Positions 17,662 through 26,275 of a DNA stretch of 64,000 bases are shown piece by piece. Both the position numbers and the translations under genes were made by a program. How positions within the stretch are numbered: the stretch's first letter is position 1; each line of letters opens with the position of its first letter. Source of the DNA: Chromohalobacter canadensis (lineage in GTDB: Bacteria; Pseudomonadota; Gammaproteobacteria; Pseudomonadales; Halomonadaceae); contig NZ_CP140151.1 in the NCBI RefSeq assembly GCF_034479555.1, forward strand, positions 744,001-808,000, written 5' to 3'. The notes beneath the pieces are model-generated. The model was given only the letters and a program-made list of their open reading frames with translations. It was not told the origin of the DNA and ran no database searches.

Positions 17662-18404
17662 TCGCACTCAACGGCATCACCAAACGCTTCGGCGAGCATA
17701 CCGTCTTCGAGAACATCGACCTGACACTGGAGCAAGGCGAGATCATCGTCGTCATCGGCCCGTCGGGCACCGGTAAGTCGACGCTTCTACGCTGCATCAA
17801 TTATCTTGAAACGCCCGACGCCGGGCGCCTCACGGTGGGCAATCTCAGCCTCGATGCCAAGCACGCCACACGCCGGGAGATTCTCGCGCTACGCCGGCGT
17901 ACGGCGTTCGTATTCCAGAACTACGCCTTGTTCGCCAACAAGACCGCGCTGGACAACATCTGCGAAGGCATGATCGTCGTCGATGGCCTCTCCAAAGCAG
18001 AAGCACATGCCCGAGGGCGCGAGATTCTCGAACGCATCGGTCTCGCCGACAAGGCCAATGCATATCCAGCATCGCTATCAGGCGGCCAACAGCAACGCGT
18101 AGGCATCGGGCGTGCGATGGCCGCCAAGGCGGAAGTCATCCTCTTCGATGAGCCCACGTCCGCACTCGACCCGGAGTGGGTCGACGAGGTGCTTGCCCTG
18201 ATGAAGCACCTCGCCCTGGAGCGCCAAACCATGATCGTAGTCAGCCACGAGATGCAATTCGCCCGCGAAGTCGCTGACCGCGTGGTGTTCATGGACGAAG
18301 GCCGCATCATCGAACAAGGCCCGCCCGGCGAGCTTTTCACCAACCCCCAGGACGAACGCACGCAACGCTTTTTGCGCAAGGTGCTGGCCAACAACCCGAT
18401 CTGA
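17658..18404 (+). CDS. Polar amino acid ABC transporter, ATP-binding protein
   Basis: A 248-residue ATPase. Walker A is GPSGTGKST (about residues 34-42), the signature is LSGGQQQR, Walker B is [13 protein letters not shown], and the H-loop is VSHEMQFA. It belongs to the GlnQ/HisP/TcyC group. The frame is open far upstream, but the family start [14 protein letters not shown] is at 17658, where ATGA couples it to the permease stop; the upstream extension only shadows the permease. It converges on gpgS with 15 bases between. Confidence 0.93.
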   Translation: MIALNGITKRFGEHTVFENIDLTLEQGEIIVVIGPSGTGKSTLLRCINYLETPDAGRLTVGNLSLDAKHATRREILALRRRTAFVFQNYALFANKTALDNICEGMIVVDGLSKAEAHARGREILERIGLADKANAYPASLSGGQQQRVGIGRAMAAKAEVILFDEPTSALDPEWVDEVLALMKHLALERQTMIVVSHEMQFAREVADRVVFMDEGRIIEQGPPGELFTNPQDERTQRFLRKVLANNPI

Positions 18405-18419
18405 CGCATGCCTCGCGGG

Positions 18420-19640
18420 TCAGACCTGGCCCTGATTGTCGAGTTCCACGGCCTCGTACATGCGTTCCTTGAGGTCGTGGATCGCCGCGCTTACCCGGTT
18501 CCAACTGGGAATGAACGGCTTGTCGCGAGGCGATTCGAGAAACGACGCCCCCGCCTCGAGAATGTTCGCGGTGAAAAGTTCCACCGCTTGCTCCTCGCTA
18601 TGGCGGTCGAGCGCCAGGCCATTCATGCGCGCGTCGTTATCGTAGGCCTCGATCAGATCCAATGCGGTACGATAGTAGGTTGCCTTGATGGTGCGGAAGG
18701 TCTCGGAGTGAATGGGCACGCCCAGTGTCGCTAGCTTGCGGAACATGGCCTTGGCGATGTCCAGGCTCATGCGATTGAGACCGCCGCTGGGATCGTCCGG
18801 TGAAACGGGCTGGTGCTTGTGATCGTAAGCATCGGCGATATCCACCTGGCACAGCCGCTTGGTCGAATGGTTGCGGTGAACCTCCGATAACACGCCGATC
18901 TCCAGTCCCCAGTCGCTGGGAATGCGAATGCCGTCGAGCACATCGGCGCGCATCGAGAACTCCCCCGAGAGCGGGTAACGATAGCTGTCCAGATACTCCA
19001 GGTACGGCAGCGGCCCGAAGACCATCTTCAACGCGCGGATCAACGGGGTCACCATCAGCCGCGCCACGCGCCCGTTGAGCTTGTTATCGGCCACCCGCGA
19101 GTAATAGCCCTTGCAGAACTCGTAGTTGAACTGCGGATTAGCAACCGGATACAGCAGCCGCGCCAGCATGCCGCGGTCATAGGTCACGATATCGCAATCG
19201 TGCAGCGCTACCGCTTCCGTGCGCGCAGAAGCCAGCACATAACCGCTGCAGTACCACACGTTACGTCCCTTGCCGGGCTCCTGCGGCGCTAGGTCGAGGG
19301 CGTTCAACTCGGCATCCAGCGCCGACAGACGCGGGCCATCGTTCCACAAAATGCGATGATGCTGCGGCAGGCGCGAGAAGAATTCACGGGCGCGCAAGAA
19401 CTGGTCACGATCGGCGCGATCCAGCCCGATCACGATCTCCGAGAGATACGGCACCTGCGCCAGTTCATCGACGATATTCGACAACGCAGGCCCCTCGAGT
19501 TCGGAGAACAGCGACGGCAGAATCAAGCCCATCGGCCGGCGCTTGGAAAACCTCATCAAATCGGCTTCCAGGGCTTCCACCGGACGCTGGGTGAGATTAT
19601 GAAAGGTGGTGACGATACCGTTCTGGTAGAAATCGCTCAT
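18420..19640 (-). CDS. gpgS: Glucosyl-3-phosphoglycerate synthase (GT81)
   Basis: A 406-residue retaining glycosyltransferase that joins glucose from a nucleotide sugar to 3-phosphoglycerate, the first step to the compatible solute glucosylglycerate. The metal-binding DCD triad (Asp148, Asp150) lies in ALHDCDIVTYDRGML, followed by SGEFSMRADVLDGI and DWGLEIGVLSEV, which are typical of GpgS-type GT81 enzymes. The start at 19640 follows GGAGGG; 21 upstream codons in frame lack this site. It overlaps the upstream phosphatase gene by four bases, making a gpgP-gpgS pair. Mannosyl-3-phosphoglycerate synthase is less likely given the GT81-like pattern. Confidence 0.87.
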   Translation of the reverse strand: MSDFYQNGIVTTFHNLTQRPVEALEADLMRFSKRRPMGLILPSLFSELEGPALSNIVDELAQVPYLSEIVIGLDRADRDQFLRAREFFSRLPQHHRILWNDGPRLSALDAELNALDLAPQEPGKGRNVWYCSGYVLASARTEAVALHDCDIVTYDRGMLARLLYPVANPQFNYEFCKGYYSRVADNKLNGRVARLMVTPLIRALKMVFGPLPYLEYLDSYRYPLSGEFSMRADVLDGIRIPSDWGLEIGVLSEVHRNHSTKRLCQVDIADAYDHKHQPVSPDDPSGGLNRMSLDIAKAMFRKLATLGVPIHSETFRTIKATYYRTALDLIEAYDNDARMNGLALDRHSEEQAVELFTANILEAGASFLESPRDKPFIPSWNRVSAAIHDLKERMYEAVELDNQGQV

Positions 19641-20524
19641 CGTGACGTGCCCTCCTGGGGAGTCTTGTCTTCGGACGTCGCATCCATGCAGGTCTGCCAC
19701 CAATCGGCGATGCCCTCAGCCCAACCGTCGGGACCGGGTTGCCGGGTGCGGAAGAGTGGTGCTTCAGTGGCAACGTTGACCGTCGCACCATGCTTGCCGC
19801 GCACCAGTATCGGGTGATCGACGGCCTCGAGCAGGCTGATATCGTTGGGTCCATCGCCCAGCCCCACGGTCGCGGGCCTGACACCACGTAGCGCCGTATA
19901 ACGCTCGACCAGCCAGCGCAGCGACTGGCCCTTGTCGACCGCCCCCATCACATGCCAGAAGCGCCCACCCCGAGTCAGCCGCAAGCCATCGCTTTCCAGG
20001 GCCCGTCGAAAGCGCGCCAGCGCGGCCTCGTCGTCGTCCCATATCAACGGCTCGCTGCCTTCGCGGGCCAACGCTTGACGCGCTTTGTCGGCACTCAGCG
20101 AAGTCAACTCGCACAGCGTCTCGAGGGACAATTCCGCCATGCTGCGAAAGCGCACGCCCAGCCGCTCACGCAACACGTCGAGCCGTCTGCGGATGAACCC
20201 TATATCCAGCGACGGCGTCTTGACGATCAATCCACCCGGCGCGGCGGGGTCACGATCCAGCCGAGCATGTTGCCAACGCGCCGGCAATCCGATCACCGCG
20301 CCGTTCTCGGCGATGAACGGCGTCGCCGTGAGCCCCAGTTCATTGCGCAGGGCCAGTAGTTCCTCGCGGGTCTTGCTGGTCGTGGGAATCACCGCGACAT
20401 CGGCCTCGGCGAGCCGAGTCAACCAGGCGGCGGCGGGTTGCCACGTATAGCTGTCGTGGTCGAGTAGCGTGCCATCCAAATCGGTGAACACCAGCCACGG
20501 CGTATGCGAAACCGACTGCGTCAT
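19637..20524 (-). CDS. gpgP: Glucosyl/mannosyl-3-phosphoglycerate phosphatase (HAD-IIB)
   Basis: A 295-residue HAD phosphatase of the MPGP/YedP family. Motif I is FTDLDGTLLDHDSY with nucleophile Asp15 and acid Asp17, motif II is PTTSKTREEL, and motif IV is GLGDGPNDISLLEAVD. These enzymes dephosphorylate mannosyl- or glucosyl-3-phosphoglycerate. Linked by an ATGA overlap to the GT81 synthase, it should complete glucosylglycerate synthesis. It is the first gene of the pair; the region upstream (20525-20785) holds only its promoter region and the terminator of the next operon. Confidence 0.88.
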   Translation of the reverse strand: MTQSVSHTPWLVFTDLDGTLLDHDSYTWQPAAAWLTRLAEADVAVIPTTSKTREELLALRNELGLTATPFIAENGAVIGLPARWQHARLDRDPAAPGGLIVKTPSLDIGFIRRRLDVLRERLGVRFRSMAELSLETLCELTSLSADKARQALAREGSEPLIWDDDEAALARFRRALESDGLRLTRGGRFWHVMGAVDKGQSLRWLVERYTALRGVRPATVGLGDGPNDISLLEAVDHPILVRGKHGATVNVATEAPLFRTRQPGPDGWAEGIADWWQTCMDATSEDKTPQEGTSR

Positions 20525-20710
20525 GAGCCTTCTCCCCTTGGCACCGCCTCACATGTCCTGGAATGCGCCACACGATCTCGATGCGATCATGAAAGGTGCT
20601 CTTCAGATGAAGGTAGCACGGATCGTGCCACCCTCTGATAAGCAACCCTGCGAGCCCGGCCACCAAGGACTCATGCACGCGTCGCAACGGTGCATTGCCT
20701 TCCTCCAGAC

Positions 20711-20757
20711 ACAAAAATGCCCCGTCGCAGCGCATCTAATGCACTATAACGGGGCGT
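20711..20757 (-). terminator. Intrinsic terminator of the dgo operon
   Basis: Read on the minus strand, GCCCCGT and ACGGGGC (20749-20755 and 20719-20725) form a stem with an inner GCAT/ATGC stem in the loop. ATTTTTGTG follows directly. It begins about 30 bases after the dgoK stop codon. Confidence 0.8.
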
Positions 20758-20785
20758 ATAAAGCCTTGACCTTGGGCAGAACGCG

Positions 20786-21697
20786 TTACTCGGCGTGATG
20801 ATGTTCGGCAATCACCGCCAACCCGGCGAGCGTCGCCGCATCGCTATCCAGCGGCGTGACCTCGAGACCGGCCGTTTCGAGCGCCAGCGTATAAGGACGC
20901 CGTAGAGCTTCGGCGCCGATCAACAGCAAGCGCTCGAGATCGGGGCGCGTGGCGCGCATCGCACGGACTTCCTCACCGATCAACACCCCGGAGATGAAGC
21001 TGCCTACCTGCTCGGCATACAGACCGCGATAGAGGTGTCGGCTGCGCGCCTCGAATAGCGCATGCAGCACGCCGTCCTCGCTATGGGCACGCGCCAGTCC
21101 CTGGCGAAATGCACCTTCATCGAACGGCGCGTCATCGCGGGCGGGTTCGCCCGGCAGGGTGTGGAAGCGTACCGCATGGTAAAGCTCGCCGGTCATCAGC
21201 GTAGTGAAGGCCGTCAGGCGACCATCGCGTAGTCGCGCCCACTTGCTGTGGGTGCCGGGCAGGCAGCAGTCGGCGTCGAAGACGCCCGCCAGCGCCAGGG
21301 CACCAAATGCCTGAACCTCTTCACCGCGCATGACGTCACAGTGCGTCTCATCGACGTGCTTCACGCCCGGCACGATCCAGGTGTTTTCCAACCCCGGTGC
21401 GGCCACGACATGGGCGGCGAGATCACGCCCCGAGACGGGCAAATCGAGCTGCGGTGCCTCACTCCAGCCGCGCTTGGAACCGACCATGCCCGCCAGATAG
21501 ACGGGCACCCGACCGCCTTCTCGCCAATCGCCGACTTGAGCCTGGCAGTAATGCGGAAACTCAGCGGTTTCCAGCGCCTTGAGCCCTGCCTCGCTACGCC
21601 GCGACTCGAGGCAGGCACCGCTTTGCCGATCGACTAGAAACGCCCGAAAATTGCTGGTGCCCCAGTCGATGACGATCAGTCGCTGCTCGGCGCTCAT
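20786..21697 (-). CDS. dgoK: 2-dehydro-3-deoxygalactonokinase
   Basis: A 303-residue sugar-acid kinase that phosphorylates 2-keto-3-deoxygalactonate in the DeLey-Doudoroff galactonate pathway. The N-terminal ATPase-fold motif VIDWGTSNFRAFL and the LPGTHSKW and GSFISGVLIGEEV segments fit DgoK. Its ATG at 21697 overlaps the dgoA stop by four bases; a longer in-frame extension upstream only shadows dgoA. It is the last gene of dgoRDAK and is followed by an intrinsic terminator. Confidence 0.94.
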   Translation of the reverse strand: MSAEQRLIVIDWGTSNFRAFLVDRQSGACLESRRSEAGLKALETAEFPHYCQAQVGDWREGGRVPVYLAGMVGSKRGWSEAPQLDLPVSGRDLAAHVVAAPGLENTWIVPGVKHVDETHCDVMRGEEVQAFGALALAGVFDADCCLPGTHSKWARLRDGRLTAFTTLMTGELYHAVRFHTLPGEPARDDAPFDEGAFRQGLARAHSEDGVLHALFEARSRHLYRGLYAEQVGSFISGVLIGEEVRAMRATRPDLERLLLIGAEALRRPYTLALETAGLEVTPLDSDAATLAGLAVIAEHHHAE

Positions 21698-22380
21698 TGA
21701 TCGCCCTCGTGCTCGAACAATTCGGTCATGGTGTAGAGTTCCTCGAGCCGCCGCCATTCGGCGACGAGCTCGCGCGCGACCTCGCCCACCTCGACGGCGC
21801 TGCGCCCGGGACGGTAAAGGTTGCTCCCAAAACCGAAACCACGAATGCCCACGCCATGCCAATCCGACATGTTGCTCTTGTCGATGCCTCCCACCGCGAA
21901 TACCGGAAGCTCGGGCGGCAGGATGGCACTGATATCCTTGAAGTAACCGGTTCCCAGACGCCCAGCCGGGAATAGCTTGAGCGCCGTAGCACCGGCACGC
22001 GCCGCGCTCAACGCCTCACTCGGCGTCATGCAGCCGACCAGAGGAGCCAGCCCCTGCTCGACACCGGCACGAATCACCTCGGGGTCGCTGTTGGGGGTGA
22101 CCATCAACGGGGCGTCAAGACGCGCCAGTTCGGCTGTATCAGTGGCCTCCAGCACCGTACCGGCGCCCACCAGCACATGCTCAGGGCAACGTGCCGCAAC
22201 GCGTTCGATACTCTTCCATGGCAAGGGAGAGTTGAGCGGGATCTCGATCAGACGAAACCCCGCCTCGACCAACTCGTCGAAGACCTTATCGATTTCTTCG
22301 GGGCGGATACCACGTAGAATCGCCACCAGCGGCAATTCCCTGAGTGCCGCGTCGAGCGCGGCGCGTTGTGTCTCGTTCAT
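21694..22380 (-). CDS. dgoA: 2-dehydro-3-deoxy-6-phosphogalactonate aldolase
   Basis: A 228-residue class I aldolase of the KDPG/KDPGal family that splits 2-keto-3-deoxy-6-phosphogalactonate into pyruvate and glyceraldehyde 3-phosphate. The family start motif VAILRGIRPEE, the catalytic Glu within LIEIPLNSP, GAGTVLEATD, and the Schiff-base lysine in ATALKLFPAGRLG are present. The length equals a single-domain DgoA. It stands ten bases after dgoD and overlaps dgoK. Confidence 0.95.
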   Translation of the reverse strand: MNETQRAALDAALRELPLVAILRGIRPEEIDKVFDELVEAGFRLIEIPLNSPLPWKSIERVAARCPEHVLVGAGTVLEATDTAELARLDAPLMVTPNSDPEVIRAGVEQGLAPLVGCMTPSEALSAARAGATALKLFPAGRLGTGYFKDISAILPPELPVFAVGGIDKSNMSDWHGVGIRGFGFGSNLYRPGRSAVEVGEVARELVAEWRRLEELYTMTELFEHEGDQ

Positions 22381-22390
22381 AAAGCCTCCT

Positions 22391-23539
22391 TTACCACTCC
22401 GCTATCGACCCATCCTCGTGCGTCCACACCGGGTTGCGCCAGCGATGCCCCACCTTGGCGCGCTCCTCGACGAATTCCTCGTCGATCTCGACTCCCAGGC
22501 CGGGCCCTTCGGGAATCGCGCAGAAGCCATCGGTGATGGCCAGCGCGGATTTGTCGACCAGGTAATCCAGTACATCGTTATCACGATTGTAGTGGATGCC
22601 CATGCTCTGCTCCTGGATGAACGCATTGTGGTTCACCGCATCCACATGCAGCGAAGCAGCCAGCGTCAACGGCCCCAGCGGGCAATGTGGCGCCAGCGCG
22701 ACATCGTGACACGACGCCAGCGAGGCAATCTTCATACCCTCACTGATGCCGCCGCAGTGCGAGAGATCGGGCTGGATGATATCCACCATGCCGTCCGCCA
22801 GTAGATCGCGAAACTGATAGCGGGTATGCAACCGCTCGCCGGTCGCAATGGGGTAGCCCAGGCCGCCGGCAATGTGCTTGAGGCTAGGCAGATGCTCGGG
22901 CAGCACCGGCTCCTCGACGAACATCGGGTGATAGGGCTCCAACTCGCGCATCAGAACCTTGGCCATGGGACGATGCACACGCCCATGAAAGTCGATGGCG
23001 ATGCCCACGTCCGGGCCCACCACCTCGCGTGCCTCGGCGACCCGCGCCACGGCCTCGTCGATCTTGCGGTGCGAATCGACGATCTGCATTTCCGGCGTGC
23101 CGTTCATCTTGAACGCCGTGAATCCCTTGTCGACCAACGCCTTGGCGCCTGCACCCACGTCGCTGGGTCGATCACCGCCGGTCCAGGCGTACATGCGCAT
23201 CTTGTCGCGCACCTTGCCGCCCAGCAACTGATACACGGGCACACCGAGATCGCGCCCCTTGAGGTCCCACAGCGCCTGGTCGATCCCCGCGATGGCGCTC
23301 ATCAGGATAGGACCGCCACGATAGAAGCCCGCACGGTACATCGTGTCCCAAAGGTATTCGATACGGTGCGGATCCTGGCCAACCAGATAGTCGGCGAGTT
23401 CGTGCACCGCCGCCTCGACGGTGGCCGCGCGTCCTTCCACGACCGGCTCGCCCCAGCCGTAGCACCCTTCATCGGTTTCGATCTTGAGGAACAGCCAACG
23501 CGGCGGTACTTGCCAGGTCTTGAGCTGGGTAATCTTCAC
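22391..23539 (-). CDS. dgoD: D-galactonate dehydratase
   Basis: A 382-residue enolase-superfamily (mandelate racemase subgroup) dehydratase converting D-galactonate to 2-keto-3-deoxygalactonate. Metal ligands lie in [18 protein letters not shown] and GERLHTRYQ, and the catalytic His is in LAPHCPLGP, all as in DgoD. Translation is assigned to GTG at 23539 because AAGGAGAC precedes it and the product then has exactly the usual DgoD length; an ATG further upstream would add 49 unrelated residues. dgoR lies 37 bases upstream. Confidence 0.95.
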   Translation of the reverse strand: MKITQLKTWQVPPRWLFLKIETDEGCYGWGEPVVEGRAATVEAAVHELADYLVGQDPHRIEYLWDTMYRAGFYRGGPILMSAIAGIDQALWDLKGRDLGVPVYQLLGGKVRDKMRMYAWTGGDRPSDVGAGAKALVDKGFTAFKMNGTPEMQIVDSHRKIDEAVARVAEAREVVGPDVGIAIDFHGRVHRPMAKVLMRELEPYHPMFVEEPVLPEHLPSLKHIAGGLGYPIATGERLHTRYQFRDLLADGMVDIIQPDLSHCGGISEGMKIASLASCHDVALAPHCPLGPLTLAASLHVDAVNHNAFIQEQSMGIHYNRDNDVLDYLVDKSALAITDGFCAIPEGPGLGVEIDEEFVEERAKVGHRWRNPVWTHEDGSIAEW

Positions 23540-23576
23540 GAGAGGTCTCCTTGTCGATGCAAAAGTGATGACACGC

Positions 23577-24359
23577 TCACCGCCCGTCGGGAGTGGCGCC
23601 GCCAAGCGGGGATAATGAAGGTAAGTCCGCCGGGGTTTCAGCGATTCCCAGATCCTGCCCGGTGCGCTCGAGAACCGCCAAGGCACAGGCTTGTGCCCGC
23701 GCCGGCTGACGCAGGCGAATCGCCTCCATTACCTTGCGGTGGCGTTCCATGCTATCGGCGAGCTCATCGGCGCTTTGGTTGGAGCGCTGGACCAGCACCG
23801 TAATCGTGGGCCGCAGCACATGACTGAGCTGCGTCCACACCACATTGTGCGTCGCAGCGAAAATCGCCTCATGGAAGGCCACGTCATAATCATCGTGCGA
23901 GCGCCCTTCCCAGCAATGATCGGGCGCATCGAGGCTTCGCATCATGCCCTCGTAGGCCTGCTCGATTGCCAGCAGATCGGTCGCCGTGGCAGCGCTGGCC
24001 GCCAGATACGCCACGAACGGCTCGACAGCCACACGGAACGCATAGATTTCACGTTGGAAGCGCGGATTGGGCTCGGCATAGCGCGCCATCCACTCGGTCA
24101 CTCGCGGATCGAGCATATGCCACTGGGTCAGCTCACGCACCCGCGTGCCCTGGCCTGAGATCCGCACCAAAAGCCCCGCCGATACCAAGTTCTGCAAGAC
24201 GCTACGCACCGTGCTTCGGCTGACGCCATACGTCTCGCAGAGATCCAGCTCGCGGGGAATCAAGTCACCGGGTGCATAACGGCCACTGAAAATCGCCTCG
24301 GCCAACGACTCGGCGATATCGGGTCGTGCCGTGGTACCGGAAAGTGAAGAGGGGCGCAT
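23577..24359 (-). CDS. dgoR: GntR/FadR-family regulator of galactonate use
   Basis: A 260-residue repressor. The N-terminal winged helix (about 12-80) contains [26 protein letters not shown] (shown only as its key parts: [13 protein letters not shown] and TVRSVLQ), and the C-terminal FCD ligand domain (about 95-235) has the metal-site pattern around [10 protein letters not shown]. The position at the head of dgoDAK, with two FadR-type operators 18-51 bases before its ATG, argues that it represses its own operon and is released by galactonate or an intermediate. E. coli DgoR is the nearest functional model. Confidence 0.9.
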   Translation of the reverse strand: MRPSSLSGTTARPDIAESLAEAIFSGRYAPGDLIPRELDLCETYGVSRSTVRSVLQNLVSAGLLVRISGQGTRVRELTQWHMLDPRVTEWMARYAEPNPRFQREIYAFRVAVEPFVAYLAASAATATDLLAIEQAYEGMMRSLDAPDHCWEGRSHDDYDVAFHEAIFAATHNVVWTQLSHVLRPTITVLVQRSNQSADELADSMERHRKVMEAIRLRQPARAQACALAVLERTGQDLGIAETPADLPSLSPLGGATPDGR

Positions 24360-24376
24360 AAACGGCTCCGCCTGCC

Positions 24377-24410
24377 TTGTTGGACAAATTTACCTCTATG
24401 TCCGACATAG
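24377..24410. promoter_or_regulatory. Two GntR/FadR-type operators before dgoR
   Basis: TTGTTGGACAA at 24377-24387 fits the FadR-subfamily consensus TNGTNNNACNA exactly. CTATGTCCGACATAG at 24396-24410 is a perfect 7-1-7 palindrome with the same GT-N3-AC core. Their centres are 21 bases apart, two helical turns, so two dimers could bind side by side. They lie just upstream of dgoR. Confidence 0.72.
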
Positions 24411-24551
24411 GTTCCAGCATTTTCGGCCGTATTGCTCTTAGACCTTAGTGCTAACGGGAAATAGCGACATGCAACACTGAAAGGCAGAGTCCCGTATGGC
24501 GAGGAAACAGGCCCGCTTTCCTTAGCAAGAGAATACCACTTAGCAGTGGCG

Positions 24552-24598
24552 AGAAAAGAAAATCCCCCGCTTCGCAGCATCACGAAAAGCGGGGGATC
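24552..24598 (-). terminator. Intrinsic terminator of glyA
   Basis: On the minus strand ATCCCCCGCTT and AAGCGGGGGAT form an 11-bp stem with a 15-base loop, followed by TTTCTTTTC. It lies about 40 bases after the glyA stop codon. Confidence 0.88.
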
Positions 24599-24636
24599 TC
24601 ATCAGGATGTGCCCTCCGTCAGGAGGCCATCACGGT

Positions 24637-25899
24637 TTAACGATACACCGGCAACCGCGCACAGACGGCTTCGACCTTGGCCTTGACGTCGGCCTCCGCC
24701 TGCGCGGTATCGCCCTGCTGCATGGCATCGAGAATATCGCAGATCCAGCCGGCGAGATCGGCGCACTCACTCTCGCCGAAGCCACGCGTGGTCACGGCCG
24801 GCGTGCCGATGCGCAGCCCCGAGGTGACGAACGGGCTCTGCGGATCGCCCGGCACGGCGTTCTTGTTGACGGTGATATGCGCGCGGCCCAGCGCGGCATC
24901 GGCGTCCTTGCCGGTCAGGCCTTGCTTGACCAGCGAGAGCAGGAAGAGGTGGTCTTCGGTGCCGCCGGATACGACGTCATAGCCCCGCTCGATGAACACG
25001 CTGGCCATGGCCTTGGCGTTGATCACTACCTGCTGCTGGTAGGCGTTGAAGTCGGGCTCCATGGCTTCCTTGAAGCAGATTGCCTTGGCGGCGATGACAT
25101 GCATCAACGGGCCGCCCTGCCCACCGGGGAAGACGGCGGATTGAAACTTCTTCTCGATCTCGGCGTCGTTTTCGGCGGAGAGAATCAAACCACCGCGCGG
25201 TCCGCGCAGGGTCTTGTGCGTGGTGGTGGTGACCACATGCGCATGAGGCAAGGGGCTGGGATAGACACCCGCCGCGACCAAACCCGCGATATGCGCCATG
25301 TCGACGAGCAGGTAGGCCCCCACCTCGTCGGCGATCTCGCGGAACTTGGCCCAATCGATGATCTGCGAATAGGCCGAGAAACCGGCAATGATCATCTTCG
25401 GCTGGTGCTCGCGCGCCAGACTAGCGACCTGGTCGTAATCGATCAGGCCGTTGTCGTCGAGGCCGTACTGCACAGCGTTGTAATGTTTGCCGGAGAAGTT
25501 CGGCTTGGCACCGTGGGTCAGGTGGCCACCCGCGTCGAGGCTCATGCCCAGTACGGTATCGCCGGGCTTGACCAACGCCTGAAACACAGCGCCGTTGGCC
25601 TGAGAGCCGGAATGCGGCTGAACGTTGGCGTAGCTCGCGTCGAATAGTTCCTTGGCGTAGTCGATGGCCATCTGCTCGACGACATCGACGTGCTCGCAGC
25701 CGCCGTAATAACGCTTGCCGGGGTAACCTTCCGCGTACTTGTTGGTCAGTTGCGTACCCTGCGCCTGCATGACGCGCGGGCTAGCATAGTTCTCGGAGGC
25801 GATCAGCTCGATGTGCGCTTCCTGACGGCCCACCTCCTGCTGCATGGCGTCCCACAGGGCATCATCGAAACCGGCAATCTGCATGTCACGGGTGAACAT
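24637..25899 (-). CDS. glyA: Serine hydroxymethyltransferase
   Basis: A 420-residue PLP enzyme that interconverts serine and glycine with tetrahydrofolate. The PLP lysine is in [14 protein letters not shown], and [26 protein letters not shown] and PHSGSQAN are intact. The loop reads [11 protein letters not shown], the subtype common in alphaproteobacteria, where E. coli has LAHGGHLTHGS. The start at 25899 (MFTRDM) was chosen over an ATG 16 codons upstream from family length; GAGGA lies upstream. It is followed by its own terminator. In many gammaproteobacteria glyA is next to nrdR-ribD; here they are 23 kb apart. Confidence 0.97.
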   Translation of the reverse strand: MFTRDMQIAGFDDALWDAMQQEVGRQEAHIELIASENYASPRVMQAQGTQLTNKYAEGYPGKRYYGGCEHVDVVEQMAIDYAKELFDASYANVQPHSGSQANGAVFQALVKPGDTVLGMSLDAGGHLTHGAKPNFSGKHYNAVQYGLDDNGLIDYDQVASLAREHQPKMIIAGFSAYSQIIDWAKFREIADEVGAYLLVDMAHIAGLVAAGVYPSPLPHAHVVTTTTHKTLRGPRGGLILSAENDAEIEKKFQSAVFPGGQGGPLMHVIAAKAICFKEAMEPDFNAYQQQVVINAKAMASVFIERGYDVVSGGTEDHLFLLSLVKQGLTGKDADAALGRAHITVNKNAVPGDPQSPFVTSGLRIGTPAVTTRGFGESECADLAGWICDILDAMQQGDTAQAEADVKAKVEAVCARLPVYR

Positions 25900-26083
25900 C
25901 GGCGAGAGTCCTCGAATCACGGAAGGTCTGCGCGGCGGGCGCCGCACGGGGTCAACGAAGGGCCATGATAGCGCAGCGCGCGATGCCTTTCATATGAAAG
26001 GCAGTCATCCGTCGCTGCATGATTTCTCATGGTCGCTTTAGGATCGCTCAAGCATGTACGCGATGACCAAAACCGCACGTGGC

Positions 26084-26099
26084 GATGAGTGAACTCATC
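26084..26099. repeat. Perfect 16-bp palindrome upstream of glyA
   Basis: GATGAGT and ACTCATC are separated by GA, a 7-2-7 palindrome 185 bases upstream of the glyA start codon. This is the geometry of a dimeric regulator site. The binding protein is not identifiable from sequence. Confidence 0.45.
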
Positions 26100-26219
26100 T
26101 TCTGCACCTTGCCTTTGAACGCTACAGTGGCGCTGCTCGTCGGCAGTTCGTCGCCGAGTGGAAGGATTGCATGGGGCATGGATGCCCGCTTACCGACAAT
26201 GCCCTGCAAGTTTGGTCCT

Positions 26220-26252
26220 CCCCGCCGAACGATCAAACGATCCTCGGCGGGG
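26220..26252 (+). terminator. Hairpin beside the ABC permease 3' end
   Basis: A 9-bp perfect stem CCCCGCCGA / TCGGCGGGG with an inner GATC/GATC pairing, followed on the plus strand by CTTCTTGCG. The minus strand lacks a T-tract, so it looks like a weak plus-strand terminator, although the nearest upstream protein-coding end is that of the minus-strand permease, 24 bases away. Confidence 0.4.
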
Positions 26253-26275
26253 CTTCTTGCGTGCCTAGTACCACC

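Larger units (their letters stand above)
25900..26275. other. Intergenic region upstream of glyA with palindrome and hairpin
   Basis: These 376 bases contain the glyA promoter region, a perfect palindrome GATGAGT-GA-ACTCATC (26084-26099), and a strong hairpin (26220-26252; CCCCGCCGA / TCGGCGGGG with inner GATC/GATC). No convincing protein gene was found; short frames on either strand have no recognisable family. A plus-strand small RNA ending at the hairpin is possible. Confidence 0.5.

Noticed and set aside
26080..26260. Resemblance of CACCTTG...GAACGCTACAG to the 3' part of 6S RNA
   Set aside because: The likeness is short, the matching 5' half is missing and the neighbouring genes are not those of ssrS; treated as chance.
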